The position numbers were made by a program, and so were the translations under genes. Shown here piece by piece: positions 1 to 8,207 of a stretch of 41,854 nt of DNA (the first letter of the stretch is position 1; the number at the start of each line of letters is the position of its first letter). Origin of the DNA: Deltaproteobacteria bacterium (GTDB lineage: Bacteria; Myxococcota; UBA727; VGSZ01); contig JADZDP010000114.1 of NCBI GenBank assembly GCA_020850995.1, positions 1 through 41,854 of the forward strand. Reading direction: 5' to 3'. The notes below the pieces were generated by a model that saw only the letters and a program-made list of their open reading frames with translations, was not told the origin of the DNA and made no database searches.

Positions 1-786
1 CCCGAGCTCGAGGAGGCCACGCTCAGCTTCGGCCTCACCAAGATGCGCGAGCAGCTCGGGCCCGACCACGCCACCGTCAAGAAGATCCTCGGCAAGAAGT
101 CGCCGGAGACCCTCGCGCGTGAGCTGAGCAAGTCCAAGCTCAAGGACGTCAAGGAGCGCCAGAAGCTCTTCGACGGCGGCAAGAAGGCCATCGACGCCTC
201 CACCGACCCGCTCATCCTGATGGCCAAGCTCGTCGACGCCGACGCCCGTGCCCTGCGCAAGCGCTGGGAGGACGAGGTGGAGAGCGTCACCAACAAGGAG
301 AGCGAGACCATCGCCAAGGCCCGCTTCGATGCCTTCGGCACCTCGGTCTATCCCGACGCCACCTTCACCCTGCGCCTGTCCTTTGGCGCCGTGGAGGGCT
401 GGAAGGAGGCCGGCAGCGACGTGAACCCGGTCACTACCGTGGGCGGCGCCTTCGAGCGCCACACCGGCGAGGACCCCTTCGCGCTGCCCGCGTCGTGGCT
501 CAAGTCCAAGGACAAGCTCGACCTCAAGAAGGGCATGAACTTCGTCACCACCAACGACATCATCGGCGGCAACTCCGGCTCGCCGGTGGTGAACCAAAAC
601 GGCGAGGTCATCGGCCTCATCTTCGACGGCAACATCCACTCGCTGGGCGGCGACTACGGCTTCAACCCGGCCAACAACCGCGCCGTGGCGGTGCACACCG
701 ACGCCATCCTCGAGGCCCTCGAGAAGATCTACGGGGCCAAGCACCTGGCCGAGGAGCTGACCGGCGCCAAGAAGCCCGCCGGCTGA
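1..786 (+). CDS. S46 family dipeptidyl-peptidase, C-terminal part (DPP7-like)
   Basis: The reading frame is open from the first base, so the N-terminal half of the gene lies outside the window; 261 residues are visible. The stretch GGNSGSPVVN, with the serine codon at 574-576, is the catalytic serine motif of peptidase family S46 (DPP7/DPP11), serine exopeptidases that remove dipeptides from the N terminus of peptides in the periplasm. Eighteen residues after that Ser is Gly, in FDGN (codon 628-630). In this family Gly at this place goes with DPP7-type preference for hydrophobic P1 residues, and Arg with DPP11-type preference for acidic P1. The C-terminal NNRAVAVHTDAILEAL segment also fits S46. 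The catalytic His and Asp and the signal peptide cannot be checked because they would lie upstream. The family call is secure; the specificity call is inference from one position. Confidence 0.9.
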   Translation, partial: PELEEATLSFGLTKMREQLGPDHATVKKILGKKSPETLARELSKSKLKDVKERQKLFDGGKKAIDASTDPLILMAKLVDADARALRKRWEDEVESVTNKESETIAKARFDAFGTSVYPDATFTLRLSFGAVEGWKEAGSDVNPVTTVGGAFERHTGEDPFALPASWLKSKDKLDLKKGMNFVTTNDIIGGNSGSPVVNQNGEVIGLIFDGNIHSLGGDYGFNPANNRAVAVHTDAILEALEKIYGAKHLAEELTGAKKPAG

Positions 787-1181
787 CCCCGGCAATCAAC
801 CGATGCGCGCTCGCGGCCAATCGGCCTTGATGCTCCCTAGACATCAAGCGAGGGGTCGCGATGCTTCATCGGTGGATTCGCTGGCTGCGGCGCAACAACA
901 GCACGATCGTGCCGGTGACCCGGTGGACCACCGGCTGCCCGCCACGTTTGCAGGTGCCCCTGCCACACTGGTCGTGACCGGCATCCCGGCAACGGGACTT
1001 GCGTTGCACGGCGGTGTTGGCAGGATGTGCCCAGCGCCACGATCGGGCGCTGTTTTTGGGGTCTGTTTGCTCGCTCGCACTCGCGTCGCTTGCTCACCAC
1101 GTCCACAAGAACGTCATTCCCCGACCACGGTCGTCAATGGTTGACGGCGCGGTGATTGGGTCGCTCGCAGGAACGAAAACA
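787..1181. other. 395-base gap without a gene, containing a terminator and a palindrome
   Basis: No convincing gene is seen between the S46 peptidase and the RRM gene. The gap holds a near-perfect palindrome at 920-934 (CCGGTGG-A-CCACCGG) and an intrinsic terminator at 1032-1057. The terminator lies about 245 bases after the peptidase stop and 125 bases before the RRM start, so either a long 3' UTR or a separate small transcript could end there. I see no convincing promoter and cannot define an RNA gene from sequence alone. Confidence 0.5.
1032..1057 (+). terminator. Intrinsic terminator before the RRM gene
   Basis: A 7 bp perfect stem, CAGCGCC/GGCGCTG (1032-1038 with 1046-1052), has a 7-base loop and is followed directly by TTTTT at 1053-1057. 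It would end transcription coming from the S46 peptidase or from an unannotated small RNA in the gap. Confidence 0.65.
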
Positions 1182-1502
1182 ATGTCCGAGAACAAGCTCT
1201 ACGTCGGCAACCTCTCCTTCAAGACCACCGAGGAGCAGCTCGCGCAGCTCTTCTCCGAGTTCGGCACCGTGGGCAGTGCGTCCATCGTGACCGATCGCGA
1301 GACGGGTCGCTCGCGCGGCTTCGCGTTCGTCGAGATGGGCAACGACGAGCAGGCCAAGGCCGCGATCAGCGCGCTCGACGGCAAGATGATCGAGGGGCGC
1401 ACCATCCAAGTGAACGTCGCGCGTCCGCGCGAGAACCGCGGCGGTGGCGGCGGCGGCGGTGGTCGCGGCGGCCGCGGCGGCGACCGTGGTGGCCGTTGGT
1501 GA
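1182..1502 (+). CDS. RRM-domain RNA-binding protein, glycine-rich tail
   Basis: A 106-residue protein with a single RNA recognition motif at about residues 5-82. The RNP2 motif is LYVGNL and the RNP1 motif is RGFAFVEM, both with the aromatic residues that stack on RNA bases. After the RRM comes a Gly/Arg-rich tail of about 20 residues. This is the layout of the small bacterial RRM proteins of cyanobacteria, myxobacteria and others, often cold-inducible and thought to act on mRNA structure or stability. The start was set at the Met of MSENKLYVGN because the RRM begins there and AGGA sits about nine bases upstream; a longer frame reaches back to 999 but its extra residues do not look like protein. 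Hairpins lie on both sides of the gene (1032-1057, 1509-1527, 1556-1583), so its message may be regulated by structure. The RNA target is unknown. Confidence 0.93.
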   Translation: MSENKLYVGNLSFKTTEEQLAQLFSEFGTVGSASIVTDRETGRSRGFAFVEMGNDEQAKAAISALDGKMIEGRTIQVNVARPRENRGGGGGGGGRGGRGGDRGGRW

Positions 1503-1508
1503 GCTTGC

Positions 1509-1527
1509 GGATCTCTCGCTGAGATCC
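1509..1527 (+). other. Perfect hairpin in the 3' UTR of the RRM gene
   Basis: GGATCTC-tcgct-GAGATCC forms a 7 bp perfect stem six bases after the stop codon. It has no T-run and is separate from the terminator that follows at 1556. It could protect the 3' end or be a binding site for the RRM protein itself; both are speculation. Confidence 0.45.
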
Positions 1528-1555
1528 GTCGGTTGACCGCTGACCGCTGAGCGAC

Positions 1556-1583
1556 GGGGCCCGTGAGGGCCCCGCTGCTTTTT
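1556..1583 (+). terminator. Intrinsic terminator of the RRM gene
   Basis: GGGGCCC-gtga-GGGCCCC (1556-1573) is a perfect 7 bp all-GC stem with a 4-base loop, followed by GCTGC and TTTTT at 1579-1583. It fits a rho-independent terminator ending the RRM transcript. Confidence 0.8.
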
Positions 1584-1756
1584 CGCCCGCTAGCGTTCGT
1601 TTCATGACCCCTCCCGCCGCATGCATGGCGCCCGCTCGGTCCGGGGTCAGGAAACGAGCTCGAGGGGTTGTGCAACGAGCCCGAGGGAGCAAGGTCAGGT
1701 GTGATCGGCGGCGACCACCGTGACGACGCTGGTGACCCCATGGCGCGGAGCCAACC

Positions 1757-2683
1757 ATGACGCAGACCTTGGCAGAGCTCGCCCGCGACCACGAGGCGCC
1801 GGGCGCACGGTGGGAGGAAGGGGAGGGCGGTCTGCCGGTGCTGCAGGTCCGCACCGCGCGCTGTCAGGCTCGCGTGTTCGCGCACGGCGCGCACGTCGCG
1901 AGCTGGGCGCCGGCCGGTCAGCGCCCGGTGCTGTTCTTGTCGCCGCGCAGCGCCTTCGCGCCGGCCAAGGCCATTCGCGGCGGTGTGCCGTTGTGCATGC
2001 CGTGGTTCGGCGCGCGCGCCGACGATCCCCGACCCGGCGGCCAGCCGTCGCCGGCGCACGGCTTCGCGCGCACGCGAGCGTGGCGCGTCGAGCGGGTGCG
2101 CGTGGATGCGAGCGGGCGCGTCGAGCTGGCGCTGACGCTGCCGATGGACGACACGACGCGCGCGCTGTGGTCCTGGCCCCTGAGCGCCGAGCTGCACGTG
2201 TCCCTGGGTGACACGCTCGAGCTCGCGTTGCAGTTGCACAACACGGGCATCGACGCGTTCGACCTGGAGGCGGCGCTGCACAGCTACCTCGAGGTCGGCG
2301 ATGTCACGCAGGTGTCTATGCGCGGCCTCGAAGACACGCCCTATCTGGACAAGGTAGACGCAGGCCGCGAGCAGCGCAGCGCGGGCGGCCCGCTGCGGCT
2401 CGCCGACGAGACCGATCGGATCTTCCTCGACACCACGGGCGCGGTCACGGTGCTCGACCCGGTGCTCGGGCGCCGCATCGTCGTCGAAAAAGAGGGCTCG
2501 CCCTGCACCGTGGTGTGGAACCCCTGGCGCGCAAAGTCGACGGCCATGGCCGACCTCGGCGAGGAGGCGTGGAAGCGCTTCGTGTGTGTGGAGAGCGCCG
2601 TCACGCGGCCGCGGGCCCTGCGCCTGCCGCCCGGCGGGCGGCACCTGCTGTCCACTCGGTTGAGCGTACTACCGGGGTGCTGA
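1757..2683 (+). CDS. D-hexose-6-phosphate mutarotase (YeaD/aldose 1-epimerase family)
   Basis: A 308-residue cytosolic protein of the galactose-mutarotase superfamily, closest in pattern to glucose-6-phosphate 1-epimerases, which interconvert the alpha and beta anomers of hexose 6-phosphates. Visible family landmarks are FAHGAHVASW near 41-50, KAIRGGVPLCMPWFG at 71-85, HGFAR at 101-105, LHSY at 174-177 and VCVESA near the C terminus. R74, H101, R105, H175, D220 and E279 match the positions expected for sugar-phosphate binding and the catalytic His/Glu pair. The start ATG at 1757 has GGAG upstream and gives the normal family length of about 300. It ends 15 bases inside the 3' end of nadA on the other strand, so the two genes converge and overlap. 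The sugar specificity cannot be told from sequence. Confidence 0.88.
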   Translation: MTQTLAELARDHEAPGARWEEGEGGLPVLQVRTARCQARVFAHGAHVASWAPAGQRPVLFLSPRSAFAPAKAIRGGVPLCMPWFGARADDPRPGGQPSPAHGFARTRAWRVERVRVDASGRVELALTLPMDDTTRALWSWPLSAELHVSLGDTLELALQLHNTGIDAFDLEAALHSYLEVGDVTQVSMRGLEDTPYLDKVDAGREQRSAGGPLRLADETDRIFLDTTGAVTVLDPVLGRRIVVEKEGSPCTVVWNPWRAKSTAMADLGEEAWKRFVCVESAVTRPRALRLPPGGRHLLSTRLSVLPGC

Positions 2684-4069
2684 CGAGGCAGCTCCCGCCG
2701 GTGACGACGAGCGGGCCGCCTCAGTCAGCTCGATCATCCGCTGCAACGCCCGCCGCGCGTCCGCGGCGATCTGCGCGCGCGACGCTGCGTCGAGTCGCTC
2801 GCGCGCCCCGCTGGCCTCGTCGACCACGTCGCCGGGCAGCACGCGGTTGAGCTCGGGCGCCCGGCCGCGCGCCAAGAGGTCGAGCAGGCCCGCCAGGTGG
2901 GGCGGATCGTTCCTGCTCATGGTGGCGCAGCCGCAGCCGAGCGAGCCGGGTCCGCCGGCGCTGGCCGGCACGTCGGCGAGGTTCTGCACCTCGACGCTGC
3001 GGGCCGCCGCTACGGCGCGCGCGTTGCGCACGAAGTGCCCTTCGGTGCCGATGGCGAGCTTGTCGCCGGGCGCGGCGTCGAGCACGGCCTGCCACAAGTA
3101 GTTGGTGGAGCCGGCGCCGTCGGCGACGTCGACCACCTCCATCCTGCACTCGGGGTGCACGAGCACTCGATAGCCGCGCGCCTTCCAGAAGGCCACCTGC
3201 GCGGGCGTGAACACCATGTGCACGCCGCAGTAGCTGCCCCACAGGATCAGCTCGGCGTCGTCGAGGCGGCGCTGCTCGGCGGCCGAGAGCGCGGCCACGC
3301 TCGCCTTGGCGCCGTCCCAGCCGCCGGGCCACAGGTACGTGCGCTCGGGCGCGATGCCGACCTTCTTGCCCGAGTTCCGCCCCAGGTGCTCGTCGGGCAC
3401 GAACAGGATCTTCTTCTGCTGGCTCTTGGCCCAGCGCATGATCACGCCCGCGTTCGACGAGGTGCACACGGCCCCGCCGGTGCGTCCGGCCAAAGCCTTC
3501 AAGCGCCCCGACGTGTTCATGTAGCAGACCACCATCAGCCGCTCGCCGTAGCGCGCGAGCAGCTCGTCGAACAAGGGCAGCACCATGTCTTCCTTGGCCA
3601 GCGCCTCCATGGTGCAGCCGCTCTTCGGGTTGGTGATCCACACCTCCTGATCGTCGTGCTTCAAGAGCGCGATGGTCTCGGCCATGAAGTGCACGGCGCT
3701 CTCGACGAACACCTTCTTGGCGGGGTTGTTCTGCGCCTGCTTGGCGAGCTCGTAGCTGTCGGCGATGCGCCCGCCGTAGCGCTCGACAAGCTTCACGATC
3801 TCGCCGCCCATGTAGTAGTGCGCCAGCAGCATGATGCGATCGCCGAGGTGGGCCAGCGCCGGCACGATGTAGCGGTCCATCCACGGCAGCACGGTCTCGG
3901 GCTTGCGATCGGGCAGCGCCAGGTACTCCTCGGCGTAGGGCTTGAGCTCCTCTTGATACCAGTCGAGCGGCAGGTCGCTCTGGCAGATGTTCATGCCCGG
4001 CGAGAGCGCGATGCCGCTCGAGCGCATGGAGCGATCGACCTCGACGGTGCGCTGCCTCGTGGCCGTCAT
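2669..4069 (-). CDS. nadA: Quinolinate synthase A
   Basis: A 466-residue NadA. The enzyme condenses iminoaspartate with dihydroxyacetone phosphate to quinolinate, the step after NadB in de novo NAD synthesis, using one [4Fe-4S] cluster with a single open iron site. Landmarks include LLAHYYMGGEI, IADSYELA, CYMNTSGRLKA, CTSSNAG, HPECRMEV, GSTNYLW, GTEGHFVRN and a C-terminal GCGCATM. The three cluster cysteines expected in NadA fall in the CYMNTS, HPEC and GCGC segments. The start was placed at the Met of MTATRQ because GGAG lies just upstream; a longer frame starts at 4102. The TonB-dependent receptor gene ends 10 bases upstream on the same strand, so nadA is likely the last gene of that unit. 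No nadB or nadC is in the window. The 3' end overlaps the convergent mutarotase gene by 15 bases. Confidence 0.96.
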   Translation of the reverse strand: MTATRQRTVEVDRSMRSSGIALSPGMNICQSDLPLDWYQEELKPYAEEYLALPDRKPETVLPWMDRYIVPALAHLGDRIMLLAHYYMGGEIVKLVERYGGRIADSYELAKQAQNNPAKKVFVESAVHFMAETIALLKHDDQEVWITNPKSGCTMEALAKEDMVLPLFDELLARYGERLMVVCYMNTSGRLKALAGRTGGAVCTSSNAGVIMRWAKSQQKKILFVPDEHLGRNSGKKVGIAPERTYLWPGGWDGAKASVAALSAAEQRRLDDAELILWGSYCGVHMVFTPAQVAFWKARGYRVLVHPECRMEVVDVADGAGSTNYLWQAVLDAAPGDKLAIGTEGHFVRNARAVAAARSVEVQNLADVPASAGGPGSLGCGCATMSRNDPPHLAGLLDLLARGRAPELNRVLPGDVVDEASGARERLDAASRAQIAADARRALQRMIELTEAARSSSPAGAASSAPR

Positions 4070-4079
4070 GTGGGCACTC

Positions 4080-6371
4080 CTAGAAGGTGGCCTTCGCCCC
4101 AATGGTAGGAATCAGCGGCAGGCCGTACCGTGGCTCCGTCTCGGTCCAATCGAAGTTGTACAGGGTGCCCTCGACGGGGCGCCCGAACAGCGTGTTGAGG
4201 TTGACCAGATCCGCGTAGAGATCGAGCTCGAACCACGCCAGCACCCAGGTCCAGTCGACGCGCACATCGAGCGCCTGAAACACCGGGAAGCGCGCCACGC
4301 CCTTCGGGCCCCACACCGGCTGGTAGCGACCGGTGTCGGCGTCGAACACGGACCCGATGGCGTCCTCGCGCGGCATGCCTGTGGCCACGCGGTAGCGCGC
4401 GCCCAGACGGAAGCCCCAGGGCAGGTGCAGCTGACCCACCGCGCCGAGCAGGTGCGTGGTGTCGACGGGCGAGAGGTAGAGGTAGGGCACGGCCACGGGC
4501 GAGCTCGCGTCGTAGCGCTCGTGCCGCGCCAGCGAGTAGCTGAGCCAGCCGTAGTAGCGCCGGGGCACGCCCACGCGCACCAGCGCCTCGACACCGTAGG
4601 AGTGGCCCGAGCCACCCGTGTACAACGGCAGCTCACCCAGGCGCTCGGGCACGGGGAAGGCGCGGCTCCGGGTGGTGAGCTGATCGCGCCACATCGAGAA
4701 CACCGTGGTGCCCGCGCTCAAGCGGTCGCCAAGCTGCTGCACCACGCCGCCCTGGATGTGCAGTGCCTGCTGCGGCTCGAGCTCCACGCCAAGCGCGCGC
4801 ATGGTGGCCAGCTCCTCGGCGTCGGGCGGCCGGGAGAAGGAGCCCGCGCCCACCTTGAGCAGGGTGCCGAAGTCGCCGGGGTTGAGCTCGACGCTCCCGG
4901 CGAAGCGTGGCTCCAGCGAGAAGTGCGGCTCGCCGTCGAGCAGGTAGCCCTCGACACGCAGGCCGGGCGTGAGCACGGTGCTCGGCAGCGGCTCGAAGAT
5001 CCCCTCGAGGTACGCGCTCGCAGTGACGCGCCCGCTCGAGCGCTGCACGCGATCGGCGCCCGCCACCAGCTCCAGGTCCACGGGCGGCAGCTCGCGCACC
5101 ATGGTGTCGGCCAGCAGGCCACCGTAGGTGAAGGTGTCGAGGCGCGCGGTGGCGTCGAGCCCCACGATGACGCGCGTGGTGCCCGAGCGATAGGTGAGCT
5201 CGTCGCGCAGCTGCGCGTCGAGCGCCTCGCCGTTCTTGAAACGCACGCCGCCTTGCTCGTTCATGGTGGTGCGCGCGTAGCCGAGCACGGGCGTGAAGGT
5301 GTGCGTGAAGCCCGAGCCCACGTTGTGTTGGTAGCGCAGGCTCAGGCGGTGGAAGTCGCTGTCGTTGGTGCGCAGGTAGGGATCGAGCGCGCCGCTGCCG
5401 TCGGCGACGTACTCCTCGCGATCGCCGGAGCCGAACGCGAACACCACCAGCTCGTGGCCCGGCGCCGTGTCCCAGTCGAGCTTGAGCTGGTAGTCCCAGT
5501 AGGTGGGCACGAGCAGGATGGCGTCGCCCGTGCCCCCATTGGCGCGCTGGATGTTGCGCATCACGTCGAGGTAGCTGCGGCGCGCCGAGGCACCCACCGC
5601 GAGGTCGTCGCCGAGCGGCAGACCCGCGTAGGCGCCCGCGTCGATGACGTCGACCTTGGCGAAGCCGTGCACGTCGTCGGTGGGGAGCTTCTTGGTCTTG
5701 ATGGTGACCAGGCCGCCGGTGCTTCGGCCATAGCGCGCCGAGAACGCGCCCGGCACCAGCTCCACCGAGTCGACGAAAGGGATGTTGATGACGCTGGTGG
5801 AGCCGGTGAAGTGGTACAGGTCGGGGATCTCGTAGTCGTCGACGTAGACGGCGCTCTCGCCCGGCGAGGCGCCGCGAATGAACAACGAGCCCTGCGACAA
5901 CAGCACCCGGCCCATGCCGGGGAAGTTCTCGATGGCCTTGGCGGGATCGCCGTAGGTGCCCGGCAGCTCGTTGACCTCGCCCTCCTGGATGTGGTGGGAG
6001 CCGCGCGCCACGTTGTCGCGCGCGCGCCGCTCGCGCACGCGGGTCTCGCCCATCTCGAGCGGCGTCAGGTAGAGGTCGATGCTGGTGGTGGCGCGATCGC
6101 GCCGCAGCGCCACCTGCTGCACCAAGCGCTGGTAGCCGGGCGTGTCGACCTCGAGCAGCACCGCGGCCACGCCGGTGTCGGCGAACTCGAGCACAAAGGC
6201 GCCCTGGTCGTCGGTGAGGGCTTCGAGCGACCCGTTCTGCGCCAGCACGATCACCGCGGGGATGGGGCGGCGGGTGCCGGCCTCGCGCACGGTGCCCTCG
6301 ATGGACCCAGCGCGGGCCGGTGCGGCGAGCGCACACCCAAGGACGACCACGGCGAGCGCGGCGGGTTTCAT
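4080..6371 (-). CDS. TonB-dependent receptor with N-terminal carboxypeptidase-regulatory-like domain
   Basis: A 763-residue outer membrane protein. Residues 1-22 are a signal peptide ending in an ARAG cleavage region. Residues 23 to about 105 form a carboxypeptidase-regulatory-like beta-sandwich, with SIEGTVREAG and DDQGAFVLEF. About 128-225 is a plug domain with FIRGASPGESAVYVDD, SVELVPGAFSARYG and GGLVTIKTK. The rest is the beta-barrel, ending in Phe as outer membrane barrels usually do. Such receptors bring ligands across the outer membrane using TonB energy; the substrate cannot be told, and nothing nearby points to iron, cobalamin or a defined sugar. The Met at 6371 was chosen because it starts a clean signal peptide; there is no Shine-Dalgarno, but a promoter-like TTGCCT/TACACG pair ends nine bases before the ATG. 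The PilZ-AMIN gene lies 53 bases upstream and nadA 10 bases downstream. Confidence 0.9.
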   Translation of the reverse strand: MKPAALAVVVLGCALAAPARAGSIEGTVREAGTRRPIPAVIVLAQNGSLEALTDDQGAFVLEFADTGVAAVLLEVDTPGYQRLVQQVALRRDRATTSIDLYLTPLEMGETRVRERRARDNVARGSHHIQEGEVNELPGTYGDPAKAIENFPGMGRVLLSQGSLFIRGASPGESAVYVDDYEIPDLYHFTGSTSVINIPFVDSVELVPGAFSARYGRSTGGLVTIKTKKLPTDDVHGFAKVDVIDAGAYAGLPLGDDLAVGASARRSYLDVMRNIQRANGGTGDAILLVPTYWDYQLKLDWDTAPGHELVVFAFGSGDREEYVADGSGALDPYLRTNDSDFHRLSLRYQHNVGSGFTHTFTPVLGYARTTMNEQGGVRFKNGEALDAQLRDELTYRSGTTRVIVGLDATARLDTFTYGGLLADTMVRELPPVDLELVAGADRVQRSSGRVTASAYLEGIFEPLPSTVLTPGLRVEGYLLDGEPHFSLEPRFAGSVELNPGDFGTLLKVGAGSFSRPPDAEELATMRALGVELEPQQALHIQGGVVQQLGDRLSAGTTVFSMWRDQLTTRSRAFPVPERLGELPLYTGGSGHSYGVEALVRVGVPRRYYGWLSYSLARHERYDASSPVAVPYLYLSPVDTTHLLGAVGQLHLPWGFRLGARYRVATGMPREDAIGSVFDADTGRYQPVWGPKGVARFPVFQALDVRVDWTWVLAWFELDLYADLVNLNTLFGRPVEGTLYNFDWTETEPRYGLPLIPTIGAKATF

Positions 6372-6380
6372 GGCCGCTGT

Positions 6381-6410
6381 CGTGTAGCGCGCTCGTCGAC
6401 GGCGAGGCAA
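6381..6410 (-). promoter_or_regulatory. Putative promoter of the TonB-dependent receptor gene
   Basis: On the minus strand TTGCCT (6405-6410) and TACACG (6381-6386) are 18 bases apart. The -10-like box ends nine bases before the ATG at 6371, so the transcript would have almost no leader. No Shine-Dalgarno is present. Assigned by eye. Confidence 0.45.
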
Positions 6411-6424
6411 CGGCGTCCGTCCCC

Positions 6425-8062
6425 TCAGGAGGCGAACGAGATGATCAACCGTCCGTCGATGACGCGGGCGCTCGCCTTGCGGGCCGCCTCCGCGGTCTCC
6501 ACCACGACGCGGGCGGTGCCCGGCGCCGGCGCCCCGAAGCGTACGCGCGTAACGCCTGGCTCGCTGGTGGGTGTCGCCTTGCCGGGCAGCGTCGCCTCGG
6601 CGAGATCGACGACCACGCGGTGTGGGCCCGTCAGCGTGAAGGTCTTGAGCACGCGTGCGTTGCCCACCGCCACCTCGACGCGTGCGTCGCTGTGGAGGTT
6701 GCGTGGCGCCGGCGTCGACGGCACGGGCGCTGGCGCGCGCGGCGCATTGGGCACGACGGCGCGCGGCGCGGGCAGGGCGCCCGCAACCACGTCCACCGGC
6801 GTGAGCGTGCGCTCGGCGGCGGCGACCTCGAGCACGCGCGCGGAACCACTGCTCGCCCCCTCGCTGGTGGGCGCAGACGCGTCGATCACGGGGGCCACCG
6901 GCGCCGCCGCGTCGACCGCGGGCGCCGGAGACGCGAGCACGGCGGCCGCCGGGGTGGGCACGTGCTCGATGCGCTTGCTGATGACGCCGACGCCGACGCC
7001 GACGAGCGCGCCGCTGCACAAGAGCGCCGCCGCAAGCGGCAGCGCGCGCACGGGTCGACGCTGCGACAGGCGCCGCCGCTCGGCCGCCACGGGCTTGCCC
7101 GACAGCGCCCCCACGTCGTCGTGGGCCACACCGAGCAGCGAGGGCTCGGGCTCGTCGTCGCGCGCCAGCGCGGGCAGGCGCAGCTCGCGCGGGCCGCTGT
7201 CGTCGTCGGGCGCCACCTCGAGCAGCGAGCCCGGCCGCTCGTCGTCGAAGGCGAGCCCGAGGTGCTCGGGGGGCGCGCTCGGGGGCGCTGCCTCCGCGTC
7301 GGCGTCGAGCGCGCGGAAGGTCCAGCCGGCGAAGGGCTCGCGCGCCGAGGTCGCGGGCGGGGGGGTGGGCGGTGCGCTCGTGCGCTTGGGGCCGATGGTC
7401 ACGGCGGCGGGCGTTTGGAACACGCGCTCCGCCGCGTCGAGCGCTGGCTCGTCGGGCGGCAACGAGAAGCGCTCGGTGGGCGCGGTCATCAAGGGCGGCG
7501 TCAAGGGGCCGCGGACCGCCGTCATCAACCCCTCGACGCGCGGCAGCTCGGTGAAGGGGGCCATCGAGATCGCGGGCAGCTCCTCGGCGCGTTCGGGGCG
7601 CGCGGCGCCGGCGCCTGCCGCCGCGCCGTGCGTCGACGACAGCGCAGCGCGCGGCGTCTCCGACGGCAAGATCTGGCTCTCGCGATCTGGCAGGGTGGTG
7701 TCACCCGGGCGGTGCTCGCCCACCGCCTTGCGCGCCAGCCGCCGCAGCGCGGCGCGCGCTGGCGGATCCAGCGTGACGAAGCGCAGGCCGATGCCTGGCA
7801 GCTTGCCGTCCACCGAGATGGGCTCGAAGCGTCGCACCCACATGACCTCGGCGGCGCGCACGTGCACCTCGTGGTCGTCGACGTCGAAGCGCAGCGCCAC
7901 GCGGTCGCCGACGTGGAACGGGTGCGTGGTCTGCACGAACATGCCGGCCTCGCTCACGTCGCCGCCCCAGAGGCGCCGCGGCACGGGGGCGCCGGCGGCG
8001 AGCAGGTCGATCTCGGCGAAAAAGGGAGCGCGGTCGGTCTGTCGGGCGTTGTGGGTCGCCAT
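6425..8062 (-). CDS. PilZ domain - transmembrane segment - AMIN domain protein
   Basis: A 545-residue protein with an unusual three-part layout. Residues 1 to about 115 form a PilZ domain with the two c-di-GMP motifs intact: R7-x3-R11 (RQTDR) and D35-x-S37-x2-G40 (DVSEAG). Residues 116 to about 335 are a low-complexity acidic/Pro/Ala linker. About 338-362 is one membrane-spanning helix preceded by Arg-rich sequence (RRRLSQRR), which predicts a cytoplasmic N terminus. About 455-545 is an AMIN-like beta domain (HRVVVDLAEA, VTRVRFG, TARVVVET, GRLIISF); AMIN domains bind peptidoglycan and position pilus secretins and amidases. The protein could thus carry a c-di-GMP signal from cytoplasm to cell wall. 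The start has a strong AGGAGG. It is the first gene of the unit with the TonB receptor and nadA. Domain calls are from motifs; the signalling role is inference. Confidence 0.82.
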   Translation of the reverse strand: MATHNARQTDRAPFFAEIDLLAAGAPVPRRLWGGDVSEAGMFVQTTHPFHVGDRVALRFDVDDHEVHVRAAEVMWVRRFEPISVDGKLPGIGLRFVTLDPPARAALRRLARKAVGEHRPGDTTLPDRESQILPSETPRAALSSTHGAAAGAGAARPERAEELPAISMAPFTELPRVEGLMTAVRGPLTPPLMTAPTERFSLPPDEPALDAAERVFQTPAAVTIGPKRTSAPPTPPPATSAREPFAGWTFRALDADAEAAPPSAPPEHLGLAFDDERPGSLLEVAPDDDSGPRELRLPALARDDEPEPSLLGVAHDDVGALSGKPVAAERRRLSQRRPVRALPLAAALLCSGALVGVGVGVISKRIEHVPTPAAAVLASPAPAVDAAAPVAPVIDASAPTSEGASSGSARVLEVAAAERTLTPVDVVAGALPAPRAVVPNAPRAPAPVPSTPAPRNLHSDARVEVAVGNARVLKTFTLTGPHRVVVDLAEATLPGKATPTSEPGVTRVRFGAPAPGTARVVVETAEAARKASARVIDGRLIISFAS

Positions 8063-8207
8063 GCGGCCTCCTGGTCCGGTCGGAGACGATGGTGCCTGCG
8101 GCAACGCCATTTCGGAAATTTTCGGCCACCCGCGGTGTCCGAGCCCCAAAGACGGAAGCCGGCGACTCGTGGCATACACGACAGCGCAGGGTCGGGAGGC
8201 CCGCGTC

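Noticed and set aside
1199..2644. A 481-codon minus-strand open frame opposite the RRM and mutarotase genes
   Set aside because: Composition is Arg/Pro/Ala-rich without motifs, and both genes on the plus strand are clearly real.
8108..8126. TTTCGG repeats with AAATTTT upstream of the PilZ-AMIN gene as an operator
   Set aside because: The symmetry is imperfect and short; without related sequences it cannot be told from chance.
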